Part shown: positions 8,737 through 17,916 of the stretch, piece after piece | How the letters are laid out: each line of letters starts with the position of its first letter | Numbering within the stretch: the stretch's first letter is position 1 | DNA from: JAFNAG01 sp963824985 | Lineage (GTDB): Bacteria; Acidobacteriota; UBA6911 | Length of the DNA: 64,000 nucleotides | NCBI GenBank assembly: GCA_963824985.1 | Contig: CAWGRQ010000043.1 | Location: forward strand, 62,001-126,000 | Direction of reading: 5' to 3' | Position numbers and translations under genes: made by a program | Notes under the pieces: generated by a model | What the model saw: the letters and a program-made list of their open reading frames with translations, nothing else | Database searches by the model: none | What the model was told of the DNA's origin: nothing

Positions 8737-10760
8737 TCTTTGCGCTTCTGCTTGCGGATGGCTTCCTGCACCTTGTCCAGCTTCGCCCTGATTTTCTGCA
8801 CCTCTTCCGGCTCGCCGCCGTTGGCCAGAGACCGTTTCCAGAATTCCTGGGCTTTTTCCAGGTTGCCGGCCTTGAGGTACACATCGCCGAGGTGATCGTG
8901 GATGACAGGATCTTTCTTTTCCAGTTCGACGGCCTGCATCAGGTATTTTTCCGCCTTTTGCAGGTCATTGAGTTTGAAATAGGCCCATCCCAGGGAATCC
9001 AGGTAGGCACCGTTATTCGGATCGAGGTCCAGAGCCTGCTGGACATACTGAACGGCTTCGGGGAGGCGGACTCCCCGGTCGGCAAGCATATAGCCCAGGT
9101 AATTCAAAGTCATCGCGTCCTTGGGATCTTCTTTGAGTATCTCCTGGAATATGGATTCGGCCCGATTGAAATCTTTCTGCCGCTCGAACACGGTCGCCAG
9201 CTGAAACTTGACCCGCCGGCTGTCCAGTTTCTGCTGTTCGGCGCGCCGCAGGACCTTTTCCGCCTCGCCGAATTTTTTATCCTGCAGGTAAATCTGGCTC
9301 AGATTGATGTAGACATCCAGGTTGAGCGGGTCCTTTTGGAGCATCTGATCGAGGATCCCGGCCCCCTCCTTGATCTTGCCCGTGTCGGCGAGGGTGCGCG
9401 CATAAACCAGGGCGATGTTGCCGTCCCCGGGTGATTTTTCGAACTGTTCTTTGCCCAGAGCCAGCGCCTTATCATACTGGCGATCGACCCGATAGGCGTC
9501 AATCAGGAGGAAGTAGGTGCGGGGCGAGGCGTCGCTTTTCACCATTTCCTCATAGATGGCTATGGCTTTCTGACTCTCTCCGAGATCCTGATAGGAAGCC
9601 GCCAGATGCTGCTGAAAAACCGCGCGGTTGGCCGCGAGTTCCTCGGAGGAACCGCCGGCCTTATCCACGAGGGCGCTGAATATCTTCACCGCTTCGGCGG
9701 GCTGGCCGCTCTGCTCATAGGCCGTTCCCAGGTAAAACTGCGCTTCGATGTTGCCTGGCTCGCTCGCCACCAGGGTTTTCAGGGTCTGGATAGCTTCGGA
9801 GTTCCGGCTTACGCCGATTTGAGCGCGGCCCGTCATTATCCGGATCAGCGGATCCTGGGGATCCTCTTTGATCAGGTCGTTGAGCAGGTTCAGAGCTTGT
9901 TCGAACTCCCCGGAGTCGAGCAGCGTGGCGGCAAGCTGCCTCTTTACCTCGGGATTGCCGCCGGTTAAGGCGATCATCTTGCGATAGATCGGCACCGCGT
10001 CTTTTTCCCGCTTGGCCTTGGTGTACAGGCCGGCGAGTTGTGCCATGTTTTGCAGGGAATCCGGCTGGATGGCGACGGCTTTTTCGAGGTACTCGATGGC
10101 CTTGTCGGCATTGCCTTGGCGCTGGAAATACTGTGCGATGGCGGTATAGCCGGCATCGGCATCCGGGACCAGGGTCTGCCAGCGTTCATAGGCCATAATG
10201 GCCCGATCGGTCTGCCCCAATTCCATGTAACAGCCGCCCAGCGCGAAAAAGGCGCGCTGATCATTCGGCGCCACTTCCTTCATGACTTCCAGCTCCTTGA
10301 CGGCCTGCTTCAGGGCGTCAAGCGCGGCCTGGCGGCCGCGTGCGCCCTCCGTCGACCGGAGATGGATGTTGGCAAGCAGCCAGTGTGGCTCCGCATCCTT
10401 CGGGTCCAGCTTGGCGGCCCTTTGAGCCTCATCAATAGCCTCGGGCGTACGCCCCATCCGGGCCAGGATGTCCGCCAGCCCGACGTACAGGGCCGGCTCA
10501 TTCTCGTTGAAGCGCACGGCTTCCTGCATCTCGGCCAAGGCTCGGTTCAGGTCGCCGTCATCGTCATACCACCTGGAAAGGGAGTAGTGGTAGTAGCTCC
10601 GCGCCCGATCCTGCGCCACCTTTTCCTGCAAGGCCTTGTCAAGATTGACAGGGTTTTGCGCTGCTCGACTCCACGGGGCTCCGGCAACCGCGAACGCGCT
10701 GAAGATGACACAAAAAAGGAGCGTCGTGCGCCCAAGGATTGGTCCGGATTCTGGTCTCAT
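8733..10760 (-). CDS. Exported TPR-repeat protein
   Basis: The 675-residue protein has a signal peptide (basic start, hydrophobic stretch LLFCVIFSAFAVAGAPWS, about 12-30) and then near-continuous TPR units from about residue 55 to 660, on the order of 15 repeats. TPR solenoids mediate protein-protein interaction. A periplasmic or outer-membrane-associated scaffold is likely, but no catalytic domain is visible. It is the first gene of the block that continues into ispE, sharing a four-base stop/start overlap. A good sigma70-type promoter lies 45 bp upstream (10805-10834). Confidence 0.85.
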   Translation of the reverse strand: MRPESGPILGRTTLLFCVIFSAFAVAGAPWSRAAQNPVNLDKALQEKVAQDRARSYYHYSLSRWYDDDGDLNRALAEMQEAVRFNENEPALYVGLADILARMGRTPEAIDEAQRAAKLDPKDAEPHWLLANIHLRSTEGARGRQAALDALKQAVKELEVMKEVAPNDQRAFFALGGCYMELGQTDRAIMAYERWQTLVPDADAGYTAIAQYFQRQGNADKAIEYLEKAVAIQPDSLQNMAQLAGLYTKAKREKDAVPIYRKMIALTGGNPEVKRQLAATLLDSGEFEQALNLLNDLIKEDPQDPLIRIMTGRAQIGVSRNSEAIQTLKTLVASEPGNIEAQFYLGTAYEQSGQPAEAVKIFSALVDKAGGSSEELAANRAVFQQHLAASYQDLGESQKAIAIYEEMVKSDASPRTYFLLIDAYRVDRQYDKALALGKEQFEKSPGDGNIALVYARTLADTGKIKEGAGILDQMLQKDPLNLDVYINLSQIYLQDKKFGEAEKVLRRAEQQKLDSRRVKFQLATVFERQKDFNRAESIFQEILKEDPKDAMTLNYLGYMLADRGVRLPEAVQYVQQALDLDPNNGAYLDSLGWAYFKLNDLQKAEKYLMQAVELEKKDPVIHDHLGDVYLKAGNLEKAQEFWKRSLANGGEPEEVQKIRAKLDKVQEAIRKQKRKD

Positions 10761-10804
10761 AGGATGCTGGTTTCCCTTTCCCCTGGCTCAGTATACATCC
10801 ACTT

Positions 10805-10834
10805 AGTATGACACAGCGTTTCCAACCCTGTCAA
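10805..10834 (-). promoter_or_regulatory. Sigma70-type promoter for TPR-ispE block
   Basis: On the minus strand, TTGACA (complement of 10829-10834) is separated by 18 bp from CATACT (complement of 10805-10810). The predicted start is near 10798, about 38 nt before the TPR gene ATG at 10760. It faces the only gene on this side and has a perfect -35, so it is probably real. Confidence 0.6.
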
Positions 10835-10878
10835 ACCAACTGCTGGCCGGGGATGCGATCGCAAGCGGAAGTCAGCGG

Positions 10879-11050
10879 CTCGCCACCTCTCGCAGTGTGA
10901 ATTGGACCGAAAAACAAAAACGCCACGGATTTCACGGATTACACAGATTCAAAAACCTGGCGGATTATACGTTTGAACCGGAGCGACCTGGTGCCGAAGT
11001 TCAGGAGCAGCGCCAGCCGGAGCAATCAGGTAATGCCACACTTGCGCGTG
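10879..11050. repeat. Dispersed intergenic repeat, family A (copy 1)
   Basis: About 150 bp beginning near CAGTGTGAATTGG (10893) align with 51299-51475, sharing AAAACGCCACGGATT, ACCTGGCGGAT-like and GAGCAGCG blocks in the same order with small indels. A shorter third copy is at 18551-18592. No coding potential is seen. It occupies most of the 434-bp gap upstream of the ComEA-like gene. Confidence 0.6.
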
Positions 11051-11194
11051 GTTTTGTGCGATGAGGGGGGGTCGTGGCTTTGATTTCTCGACGGGAAATA
11101 TTTCTTCGCTCAAATCCGCATGGAGCAGTTAGAGAGGGTGTACCGGGAAGGTCGTCGCGCCTTCCCACGGATCCATTAAATTCAGGAGGCAACC

Positions 11195-11491
11195 ATGAAA
11201 TCGAAACGGATGCATCTGGCCTGGGCGTTGATACTCTGCCTGGGTCTGGCACTGGCGCCGGCAACGGTTTGGGCTCAGAAAGCCACCGCCCCTACAACCG
11301 CGAAGGTCAACATCAACACGGCAACGGCTGAACAGTTGCAGACTTTGCCGGGAATTGGTCCCGCGCTCGCGAAGACGATCATCGAACACAGAACCAAGAG
11401 CGGGAAGTTCAACAAGATCGAGGAAATTCTCAACGTGAAGGGCATGGGTGAGAAAAAATTCGAGAAGATTAAGGACCGTTTGACCGTTTAG
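11195..11491 (+). CDS. Small exported helix-hairpin-helix protein, ComEA-like
   Basis: The 98-residue protein has a clear signal peptide (MKSKRMHLAWALILCLGLAL, cleavage probably after VWAQ, about residue 28). A short Ala/Thr linker precedes a ComEA-type helix-hairpin-helix pair (VNINTATAEQLQTLPGIGP, about 38-58, then FNKIEEILNVKGMGEKKF). HhH motifs bind duplex DNA non-specifically. In competent bacteria ComEA captures incoming DNA in the periplasm, and a similar role is possible here. No other competence gene is nearby, so this rests on homology only. AGGAGG seven bases before the ATG supports the start. Confidence 0.85.
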   Translation: MKSKRMHLAWALILCLGLALAPATVWAQKATAPTTAKVNINTATAEQLQTLPGIGPALAKTIIEHRTKSGKFNKIEEILNVKGMGEKKFEKIKDRLTV

Positions 11492-11534
11492 CCTGCTCAG
11501 AAAACAAAGGCAGACAGCTCAAGAGGTCGGTATC

Positions 11535-11620
11535 GGTATCGGGGTCGCGATCGCAATCCCTATCGGCCTTCCCGTCCCAAAAAGCCGATGGCGATGGCGA
11601 TTCCGACCCCGATAATCGCC
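11535..11620. repeat. Long imperfect inverted repeat
   Basis: Arms 11535-11567 and 11588-11620 match at about 26 of 33 positions when one is reverse complemented, with a loop of about 20 bp. Both arms are built from repeated ATCGG/GATCGC-like units. The repeat lies 44 bp after the ComEA-like gene but has no T-run, so a terminator role is doubtful. Confidence 0.5.
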
Positions 11621-11715
11621 AAACGGGGTTGCATAACCTTCCCATGTGTCCCCGGATGCGCCCCTGGGCGCATGAGAGCCCGCTTTGTTCATTATGAGGA
11701 GGACAGGGCATCTCG

Positions 11716-11759
11716 GGACACGGAAGAACGCGGATGCACACGGATCGAATCCGTGTGCA
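11716..11759. repeat. Short dispersed repeat joined to an 11-bp perfect hairpin
   Basis: 11716-11740 (GGACACGGAAGAACGCGG...) matches the reverse complement of 56239-56262 at about 23 of 25 bases. It runs into a perfect dyad, TGCACACGGAT-cga-ATCCGTGTGCA (11735-11759). The rest of the 331-bp gap (11492-11822) shows no gene. Confidence 0.45.
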
Positions 11760-11822
11760 GGGCTATTGCGGGCCAGAGGGCACCGGCTCACTTGCGGCGG
11801 CCGGAGCGACTTCCGGCGGCGT

Positions 11823-12749
11823 CTACTGTCCGCTGCCCGCCGCCAGGTTAATCTTTGGATGAAGGCGCACCCAGCGAACCGGCTGTTCCATCGGGGAGAC
11901 GAAAGTCTGCAAGCGCTGTGCCAGTGCGAGCAGATCGCCGTTTTCGTCCAGAAGGCGGTATTCGCCGGAATTCCAGTTGGAGGTCAGGAGATTCAGATCC
12001 ATCCCATGCAGGACCTTCTCACGGTCTCCCGCCGAGAGCCGGATCGCCGGCAGATCGGGGAGCAGGTCGCGCAAGTGGAGAATGCGATCCGCAAAGAAAT
12101 CACGGGAGTTGAACTGTTCCCCGGCATAAAGTGAGTGAGCTGATTCGATGGGAAACTCCCCGCTGCGCGTGCGGCGCAGCTGCACCAGATGGGCGCCACA
12201 GCCGTAGTCGCGGCCCACGTCATGAGCTACACTGCGCGCGTAGGTGCCGGCGGCGCAGGAAAGTTCAAATTCGGCCTCGCACCCCTGCAAATCTAGCAGT
12301 TTCAGAGACTTGATGGTAACTTGCTTGGTCTCACCCTCCAGAAGCACACCCTTCCGGGCATAGCGATACATTGGCTTGCCGTGGATCTTTTTTGCGGAGT
12401 AAGGGGGCTGTGTCTGTCGAACGGTCCCGACGTAGCGGCTGAAGATTTCCAGGAGGCGTTCGGTCTCAATCAGGGGGTGCGCATCTTCGCCGGACGGTTC
12501 TCCATCACGGTCGAACGTGGAGGTTGCAAATCCGAATCGAATGATCCCCCGATAGGTCTTGTCGGAAGAAAGAAAGTAACTGGTCAAACGGGTGGCCCGG
12601 CCCAGGGTCAGGGGTAGGACGCCGGTAGCAAAGGGGTCGAGCGTGCCCGTATGTCCGACCTTCTTGACCTTGATGAGATTGCGCATCTTGGCCACCACGT
12701 CATGGGAGGTCCACCCCTCAGGCTTATCGATAATAAGAACTCCATCCAT
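11823..12749 (-). CDS. truB: tRNA pseudouridine(55) synthase TruB
   Basis: TruB converts U55 in the tRNA T-loop to pseudouridine. The 308-residue protein starts MDGVLIIDKPEGWTSHDVVA and has the catalytic Asp in GHTGTLDPFATGVLPL (D38). Further family motifs are YRGIIRFGFAT, Q-T-Q-P-P-Y-S-A-K-K (about 115) and the GTYARSVAHDVG block (about 177). The C-terminal part resembles a PUA-like domain. It is the last gene of the rimP-nusA-infB-ylxP-rbfA-truB operon, 37 bp after rbfA. A hairpin (GCCGGA/TCCGGC) follows the stop but has no T-run. Confidence 0.96.
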   Translation of the reverse strand: MDGVLIIDKPEGWTSHDVVAKMRNLIKVKKVGHTGTLDPFATGVLPLTLGRATRLTSYFLSSDKTYRGIIRFGFATSTFDRDGEPSGEDAHPLIETERLLEIFSRYVGTVRQTQPPYSAKKIHGKPMYRYARKGVLLEGETKQVTIKSLKLLDLQGCEAEFELSCAAGTYARSVAHDVGRDYGCGAHLVQLRRTRSGEFPIESAHSLYAGEQFNSRDFFADRILHLRDLLPDLPAIRLSAGDREKVLHGMDLNLLTSNWNSGEYRLLDENGDLLALAQRLQTFVSPMEQPVRWVRLHPKINLAAGSGQ

Positions 12750-12786
12750 AAATTGCCTTATCGCGAAGAGTGGAGCTCACAGACTC

Positions 12787-13134
12787 CTAGGGTTCATGAA
12801 TTTCATCCAGAAGCCGGTCAATGCGTTCGCCATACTCCTGGGAGCTGTCGATGCGGAAGACAATCTCGGGCAAAAACTTCATGCGGATCCGCTGGCCCAG
12901 TTCGTGCCGGATCCAGCCCGCGGCGTGGTTGAGGGTATCCAGGCTCGCCTTTTTTTCGGCATCGCTGCCCAGGGTCGAAACATAGACTCGGGCATGCCTC
13001 AGGTCCGGGCTCATCTCCACGCCCGTGATCGTGACAAATCCGATTCTCCGGTCCTTCATATTCCGGAAGAGGATCAGGCTGATTTCATGCTGGATTTCGA
13101 GAGCCAGCCTCTGCGGTCTTCGTGACGGTTGCAT
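12787..13134 (-). CDS. rbfA: 30S ribosome-binding factor RbfA
   Basis: RbfA helps mature the 16S rRNA 5' end and is required for cold adaptation in model bacteria. The 115-residue protein has the KH-like fold signature: an N-terminal helix (LALEIQHEISLILF), VTITGVEMSPDLRHARVYVS, and the helix AAGWIRHELGQRIRMKFLPE. Length is normal for the family. It starts 6 bp after the ylxP stop and sits before truB, the classic order. Confidence 0.95.
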   Translation of the reverse strand: MQPSRRPQRLALEIQHEISLILFRNMKDRRIGFVTITGVEMSPDLRHARVYVSTLGSDAEKKASLDTLNHAAGWIRHELGQRIRMKFLPEIVFRIDSSQEYGERIDRLLDEIHEP

Positions 13135-13140
13135 AGAATA

Positions 13141-13428
13141 TCAAGGGTCTATATAGGAAACCTGGCAATCTACGAGCAGGTCTTCCAGGATATTTTCCGC
13201 TTCGCGGACAAACTGTTGGGTGACCCGCTCCAGGGTGCCATTGTCGGCGCTGACGGTCACGGCCGCCAGTTTAGCCCTCTGCCATAAATCCTGAAACTCC
13301 ACTTCGGCGATCGAAAAACTGGAACGGGCCCGCAACCGGTCCTGCGCCTTGCGCAGGATCATGCGCTTGTCCTTGAGGGACTGCGCATAGGGAAGGTAGA
13401 GCTCCAAAACACAGTAAGCGATCGGCAT
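13141..13428 (-). CDS. YlxP-like DUF503 protein
   Basis: This protein of about 95 residues begins MPIAYCVLELYLPYAQSLKD. It has the family core S-L-K-D-K-R near the N-terminus, then FSIAEVEFQDLWQRAKLA and VTVSADNGTLERV. YlxP/DUF503 proteins are found between infB and rbfA in many bacteria and are thought to act in ribosome maturation, though the function is not settled. An upstream ATG at 13455 would add nine residues. The start at 13428 fits the family better, but neither has a convincing Shine-Dalgarno. Confidence 0.88.
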   Translation of the reverse strand: MPIAYCVLELYLPYAQSLKDKRMILRKAQDRLRARSSFSIAEVEFQDLWQRAKLAAVTVSADNGTLERVTQQFVREAENILEDLLVDCQVSYIDP

Positions 13429-13500
13429 GGTATCGTGCGGCGGAGGCCGGACCATTCCGCCCGGTGAGAATGGTACCGGGGAACGTCAGGCCGAACGCCC

Positions 13501-16239
13501 TCAGAGCGATGTGGGTTGAATTTTTTCGATGATGTACGCCTCAATCACGTCTCCGACTTTGACATCGGAAAAGCGTTCGAATGCGATACCGCACTCGTAG
13601 CCCGACTTGACCTCCGAAACATCATCCTTGAAGCGGCGCAGGGACCCGATCTTGCCCTCGTGGATGACCACGTTGTCGCGCAGCAGCCGGCTCTCGGCGT
13701 TGCGCCGGATCATGCCGTCGACGACATACGATCCGGCAATAAATCCGTACTTGGGCACCTTGAAGGTGTCGCGGACCTCCGCACGGCCGAGGTATTTCTC
13801 GTGGGTCGTGTATTCGAGCATCCCGATCATCGCATTCTTGATATCGTTGGTGACATTGTAGATGACCGTATAGAGGCGGATTTCAACGCCTTCATTGTCG
13901 GCAAGTTCCTGGGCCTTGCGTTCGGGACGGACATTGAATCCGATGATAATGGCGTTGGAGGCGGAGGCCAGCAGAACATCGGTCTCGGTGATAGCGCCGG
14001 CGCCGCCATGAAGAATCCGCACCTTGGCCTTATCGGTGCTGAGCTTGTTGAGCATGTCGGTGAGGACTTCCACAGACCCCTGTACATCGGCTTTGAGAAT
14101 GAGGGGCAGTTCCTTGACTTTCCCTTCCTTCATCTGTTCGAAGAGAGCCTGAAGTGACAATCGGGATGAGGAACGGAGGGATTGCTCGCGAAGCTTGGCC
14201 TGCCGGTATTCCGCCACCTGTCGTGCCTTGGCGGCATCCTCGAATACATGGAAAGTATCCCCGGCCTGGGGCAAATCCTGCAATCCCTGGATCTCTACCG
14301 GGATCGAGGGCCCGGCGTCTGCAATATGGCTGCCGCGGTCATTGATCAGGGCCCGCACCCTTCCACTTACGGCGCCGGCGACGAAGGCATCCCCGACATG
14401 CAGGGTGCCATTCTGCACCAGAACCGTAGCTATGCAGCCCCGTCCCTTGTCGACTTTCGCCTCCAGGACCACGCCCGCGGCCACCCGCTTGGGGTTGGCC
14501 TTGAAATCCCTGATATCCGCCACGAGCAGGATCATTTCGAGCAGCAGATCCAGGTTGGTGCGCATCTTTGCCGAAACCGGAACCGTGACCACGTCGCCGC
14601 CCCAATCCTCGGCGAGGAGTCCCTGATCCGACAGAGCCTGCTTGACACGGTCGGGCTGGGCCCCCGGCTTATCGATCTTATTAATGGCGACGATGATCGG
14701 TACGTTGGCGGCCTTGGCATGGTGGATCGCCTCAATCGTCTGCGGCATCACCCCGTCATCCGCCGCCACGACCAAAACGACTATATCAGTCACCTGCGCG
14801 CCCCGGGCGCGCATCAGCGTGAAGGCCTCATGTCCCGGGGTATCGAGAAACACGATGCCCCGCCCCTTGATGTCGACTTGGTAAGCCCCGATATGCTGCG
14901 TGATTCCTCCGGCCTCGGTCGCAGTCACGTTGGTTTCACGGATGCCATCCAGCAACGAGGTCTTGCCATGATCCACATGCCCCATGATTGTTACAACGGG
15001 CATGCGTGTAACATGGTCCTCGGACCGATCGACCACTTCCTGCTTGCTTTCGGCTTCCTGTTCAAAGCTGATCACCTCGGCTTTAAAACCGAATTCCCCG
15101 CAGACTTCCCGGGCCACATCGAGGTCGAGAGTCTGGTTGATGGAGGCCAGAATTCCTTTGGAAATGAGCTTTTGGATGATGTACTTCGATTTGATGTCCA
15201 TCTTTTCCGCGAGCTCTTTGAGCGTGACGCCTTCGGTTATGCGAATCGGCTTGAACTCCTCAGGGGAAACAGGCGGGCGGGGGAATTCCACCACCTTTAC
15301 AGGCAGGGCTTCCACTCTGTCGGTTCTTTTTCTTCTCAGCGGCCTTGCGGGAGTGATCGTGCGTGTCGTTGTAGGTCTTTCTTCGCGCAGTCCCCTCAGG
15401 ATCCGGTCCGAGATCTCCGGGGTCACGACCTTTTCCGTGCTCGTTCGCATGAGAATCTGGGACTTGGTTTTCCGGACCACGACTTTTTTGGAAACCATGC
15501 CCGCGCCGGGAGCGCTCTCCGGCGCCGGAGTTACGGCTTCCTCGGTCAACGTGGTTTCCCCGGATGCAGCGACAGCAGGTGCCGGGGTCTCCGGCGGGGC
15601 GGTTGGCGGGGCCCCGGCAGGTTCCGCTTCTTCCGGCCTGAATTCTGCCGCAGGCGCCGCCGCATCCAGTGACGGGTGAGCGTCATGAACCGGAATCTCC
15701 GGAACCAGTTCGATTGCCGACGGCGTTTCCTGTGGTTTGAGCTCTTCGATCGAAGGAGCTTCGATCATTTCGGCGGTTTCCCGGTCGTAGTGCTTCCGTC
15801 CCTTTCTGGGCGCCAGGGAAGGCTTCGGGAGCTCGACAACTTCCTTTTTGACTTCAACCGGAGCCGCTTTTTTCCCTTTGCGGGGTGCGGGCTTGGCGGC
15901 ACCAGTCGTTTTTGTCGGGATTTCGTCCGCAGTCTTCGCTACTGTGCGGGCTGCAGGCTTTTTAACGGCTTCAGTCTCCTTGACTCCCTTTTTATCCGCC
16001 TTGCGGGCCGCCTCGGCTTCCTTCTCTCTTTTCTTTTCTGCTTCGGCGATCTTGGCTTCTTCCGCCTCTCGCTGCGAGAGGATTTTCTTGCGGATGGTCT
16101 CGGCAAAACTGGCATCGATGGTCGCGCTGGGTGAAAACACATACAGGCCCAGCCGCTTCAGTTCGTTCAGTACCACCTTGTTCTGAACTGAACATTCCGA
16201 CGCCAGTTCTGCGACCGTCATTTTATCCATCTCGACCAT
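13501..16239 (-). CDS. infB: Translation initiation factor IF-2
   Basis: IF-2 is the GTPase that places initiator tRNA on the 30S subunit. The product is about 912 residues (921 from a GTG at 16266). It has an N-terminal IF2_N domain (TVAELASECSVQNKVV), a Lys/Glu/Ala/Pro-rich disordered region (about 65-330), and a second IF2_N domain (VTLKELAEKMDIKSKYIIQK). The G domain carries MGHVDHGKTSLLDG, DTPGHEAFT, NKID and SAK. Domains II to IV follow. Several starts are possible in the first 16 codons. The ATG at 16239 has GAGG close upstream, while the GTG at 16266 does not. It lies in the nusA-infB-ylxP order. Confidence 0.96.
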   Translation of the reverse strand: MVEMDKMTVAELASECSVQNKVVLNELKRLGLYVFSPSATIDASFAETIRKKILSQREAEEAKIAEAEKKREKEAEAARKADKKGVKETEAVKKPAARTVAKTADEIPTKTTGAAKPAPRKGKKAAPVEVKKEVVELPKPSLAPRKGRKHYDRETAEMIEAPSIEELKPQETPSAIELVPEIPVHDAHPSLDAAAPAAEFRPEEAEPAGAPPTAPPETPAPAVAASGETTLTEEAVTPAPESAPGAGMVSKKVVVRKTKSQILMRTSTEKVVTPEISDRILRGLREERPTTTRTITPARPLRRKRTDRVEALPVKVVEFPRPPVSPEEFKPIRITEGVTLKELAEKMDIKSKYIIQKLISKGILASINQTLDLDVAREVCGEFGFKAEVISFEQEAESKQEVVDRSEDHVTRMPVVTIMGHVDHGKTSLLDGIRETNVTATEAGGITQHIGAYQVDIKGRGIVFLDTPGHEAFTLMRARGAQVTDIVVLVVAADDGVMPQTIEAIHHAKAANVPIIVAINKIDKPGAQPDRVKQALSDQGLLAEDWGGDVVTVPVSAKMRTNLDLLLEMILLVADIRDFKANPKRVAAGVVLEAKVDKGRGCIATVLVQNGTLHVGDAFVAGAVSGRVRALINDRGSHIADAGPSIPVEIQGLQDLPQAGDTFHVFEDAAKARQVAEYRQAKLREQSLRSSSRLSLQALFEQMKEGKVKELPLILKADVQGSVEVLTDMLNKLSTDKAKVRILHGGAGAITETDVLLASASNAIIIGFNVRPERKAQELADNEGVEIRLYTVIYNVTNDIKNAMIGMLEYTTHEKYLGRAEVRDTFKVPKYGFIAGSYVVDGMIRRNAESRLLRDNVVIHEGKIGSLRRFKDDVSEVKSGYECGIAFERFSDVKVGDVIEAYIIEKIQPTSL

Positions 16240-16383
16240 GCGCCTCAGACAAAGATCAATCCCCACTTGCGGAGCAGGGCTTGACCGTCCATCTTAGAAC
16301 AACATTGCTCCCCTTTTCAACCGGGCCGAAAGTATCGTACCGATTAAGGTTCCGGGGAGGAGAGCGATTCGCTCGCCGCGACC

Positions 16384-17889
16384 CTATTCGCTCTTGTCCG
16401 CTTCCTCGTGAGTTTCGCCACCCTCGGCTTCCAGATCCGGACTTCCGGATTCGGGCGCTGCCTCGGATGGAACGTCAACGGCATTCCCGGAAACGGCGGG
16501 CTTCGACTCCTCCGCGATTTCGTCAGGTAATCCGGCCTCAGCCGATTCCTGAGTCGCTTCGGGTTCCAGCGCTGCGCCGGGAGCCTTGATGGCCGTTGGC
16601 AAGTCCATTCCTTCCGGGACTTCGATCTCCACCTCCTCGAACAGGTCCCGAGCAGCTTCCATGATCTTCGCCGCCGTCTTTTCCCCTACTCCAGGAATAT
16701 CGATGAGTTTCACTTCGCCGAGCTCAAGAAGCCTCTCGACATTCTCGATTCCGGCTTCACGCAGCTTTTCGATAATGCGATCGCTGATCCCCTCCAACTC
16801 GCCCAGCGCGGTCGACGAGGAGGTGAGGGATTCCATGACGCTGAGCACTTCCTGCTTTTTCTGCTCCTCGCTCTTGACATCGATCTGCCAGCCGATCAGC
16901 TTCGAGGCGAGGCGGACGTTCTGCCCCTTCTTGCCGATCGCCAGGGATTGCTGCTTCTCTTCGACAATAACTTCCATCCGCTTTTCGAGGGGATCGATGA
17001 TCAGGACCTTGGATATTTTGGCCGGATTCAGGGCGTTTGCGGCATATTGGGCCGGATCGTCGGACCACTGCACGATATCGATTTTCTCGCCGTGAAGCTC
17101 GCGAATGATGGCGTTGATGCGCGATCCCTTCATACCCACGCAGGCTCCGACCGGATCCACATCCCGGTCCAGCGAAGCCACGGCAACCTTGGCGCGGTCG
17201 CCCGGCTCATGGACGGCATTCCGGACCACGATCGTTCCGTCGTAAATCTCCGGGATCTCCATCTCGAACAGCCGGATGAGGAGCTGCGAATCGGTGCGCG
17301 AGAGAATTACCTGCGGACCTTTGGCTACCGGGAGTACTTTTACAATGACGGCGCGGACGCGTTCTCCCTGTTTATAGGTTTCCGCCCGGGACTGTTCGCG
17401 CAGGGGGAGGAGAGCCTCGGTCTTGCCGATGTCGACGATAAGGTCGGGCCCCTCAAAGCGCTTGATGACGCCATTGACCAGTTCGCCGATCTTCTCCGAG
17501 TACTCATTGAAAATATTCTGCCGTTCCGCCTCGCGGACCTTCTGGAGAATCACCTGCTTGGCTGTCTGCGCGGCGATTCTTCCAAGCTCGTCCCGGTCTT
17601 TGGGAATTTCGACAGTATCGTCCAACTCCAGGCTTTCGTCGATCGCTTTCGCTTCTTCCAGGGAGATTTCAAGATGGGGATTTTCGACCTGTCCAACCAC
17701 CCGTTTTACGGCAAAAATTTCCACAATGCCGGTTTCCGGGTCGAAGCGGGCGTTGATATCCTCATTATTTTTGAAGTTTTTCCGCGCCGCCGCGACCATC
17801 GCATCTTCCAACGCATCGATGATGACCTTCGGGTCGATGTTTTTTTCCTTGCTTATCTGCTCGATGGTCTGCGTGATAATGTTCGACAT
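16384..17889 (-). CDS. nusA: Transcription termination/antitermination factor NusA
   Basis: NusA binds RNA polymerase and nascent RNA and modulates pausing, termination and antitermination. The 501-residue protein has the N-terminal polymerase-binding domain (about 1-125), an S1 domain (about 130-200) and two KH domains (about 230-345; VGACVGMKGSRINAIIREL and AIGKKGQNVRLASKLIGW). A helix-hairpin-helix region follows (about 370-430; IDIPGVGEKTAAKIMEAA), then a 65-residue acidic tail. The tail is longer than in Bacillus NusA, which lacks C-terminal extensions. It follows rimP by 27 bp. Its own operon leader carries an intrinsic terminator (18412-18450), which gives an autoregulation hypothesis. 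Confidence 0.96.
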   Translation of the reverse strand: MSNIITQTIEQISKEKNIDPKVIIDALEDAMVAAARKNFKNNEDINARFDPETGIVEIFAVKRVVGQVENPHLEISLEEAKAIDESLELDDTVEIPKDRDELGRIAAQTAKQVILQKVREAERQNIFNEYSEKIGELVNGVIKRFEGPDLIVDIGKTEALLPLREQSRAETYKQGERVRAVIVKVLPVAKGPQVILSRTDSQLLIRLFEMEIPEIYDGTIVVRNAVHEPGDRAKVAVASLDRDVDPVGACVGMKGSRINAIIRELHGEKIDIVQWSDDPAQYAANALNPAKISKVLIIDPLEKRMEVIVEEKQQSLAIGKKGQNVRLASKLIGWQIDVKSEEQKKQEVLSVMESLTSSSTALGELEGISDRIIEKLREAGIENVERLLELGEVKLIDIPGVGEKTAAKIMEAARDLFEEVEIEVPEGMDLPTAIKAPGAALEPEATQESAEAGLPDEIAEESKPAVSGNAVDVPSEAAPESGSPDLEAEGGETHEEADKSE

Positions 17890-17916
17890 AGTATGAAACC
17901 CCCGGGGCTTGCCGCC

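Noticed and set aside
11800..11822. Hairpin after truB (GCCGGA/TCCGGC) as terminator
   Set aside because: No T-tract follows on the minus strand.
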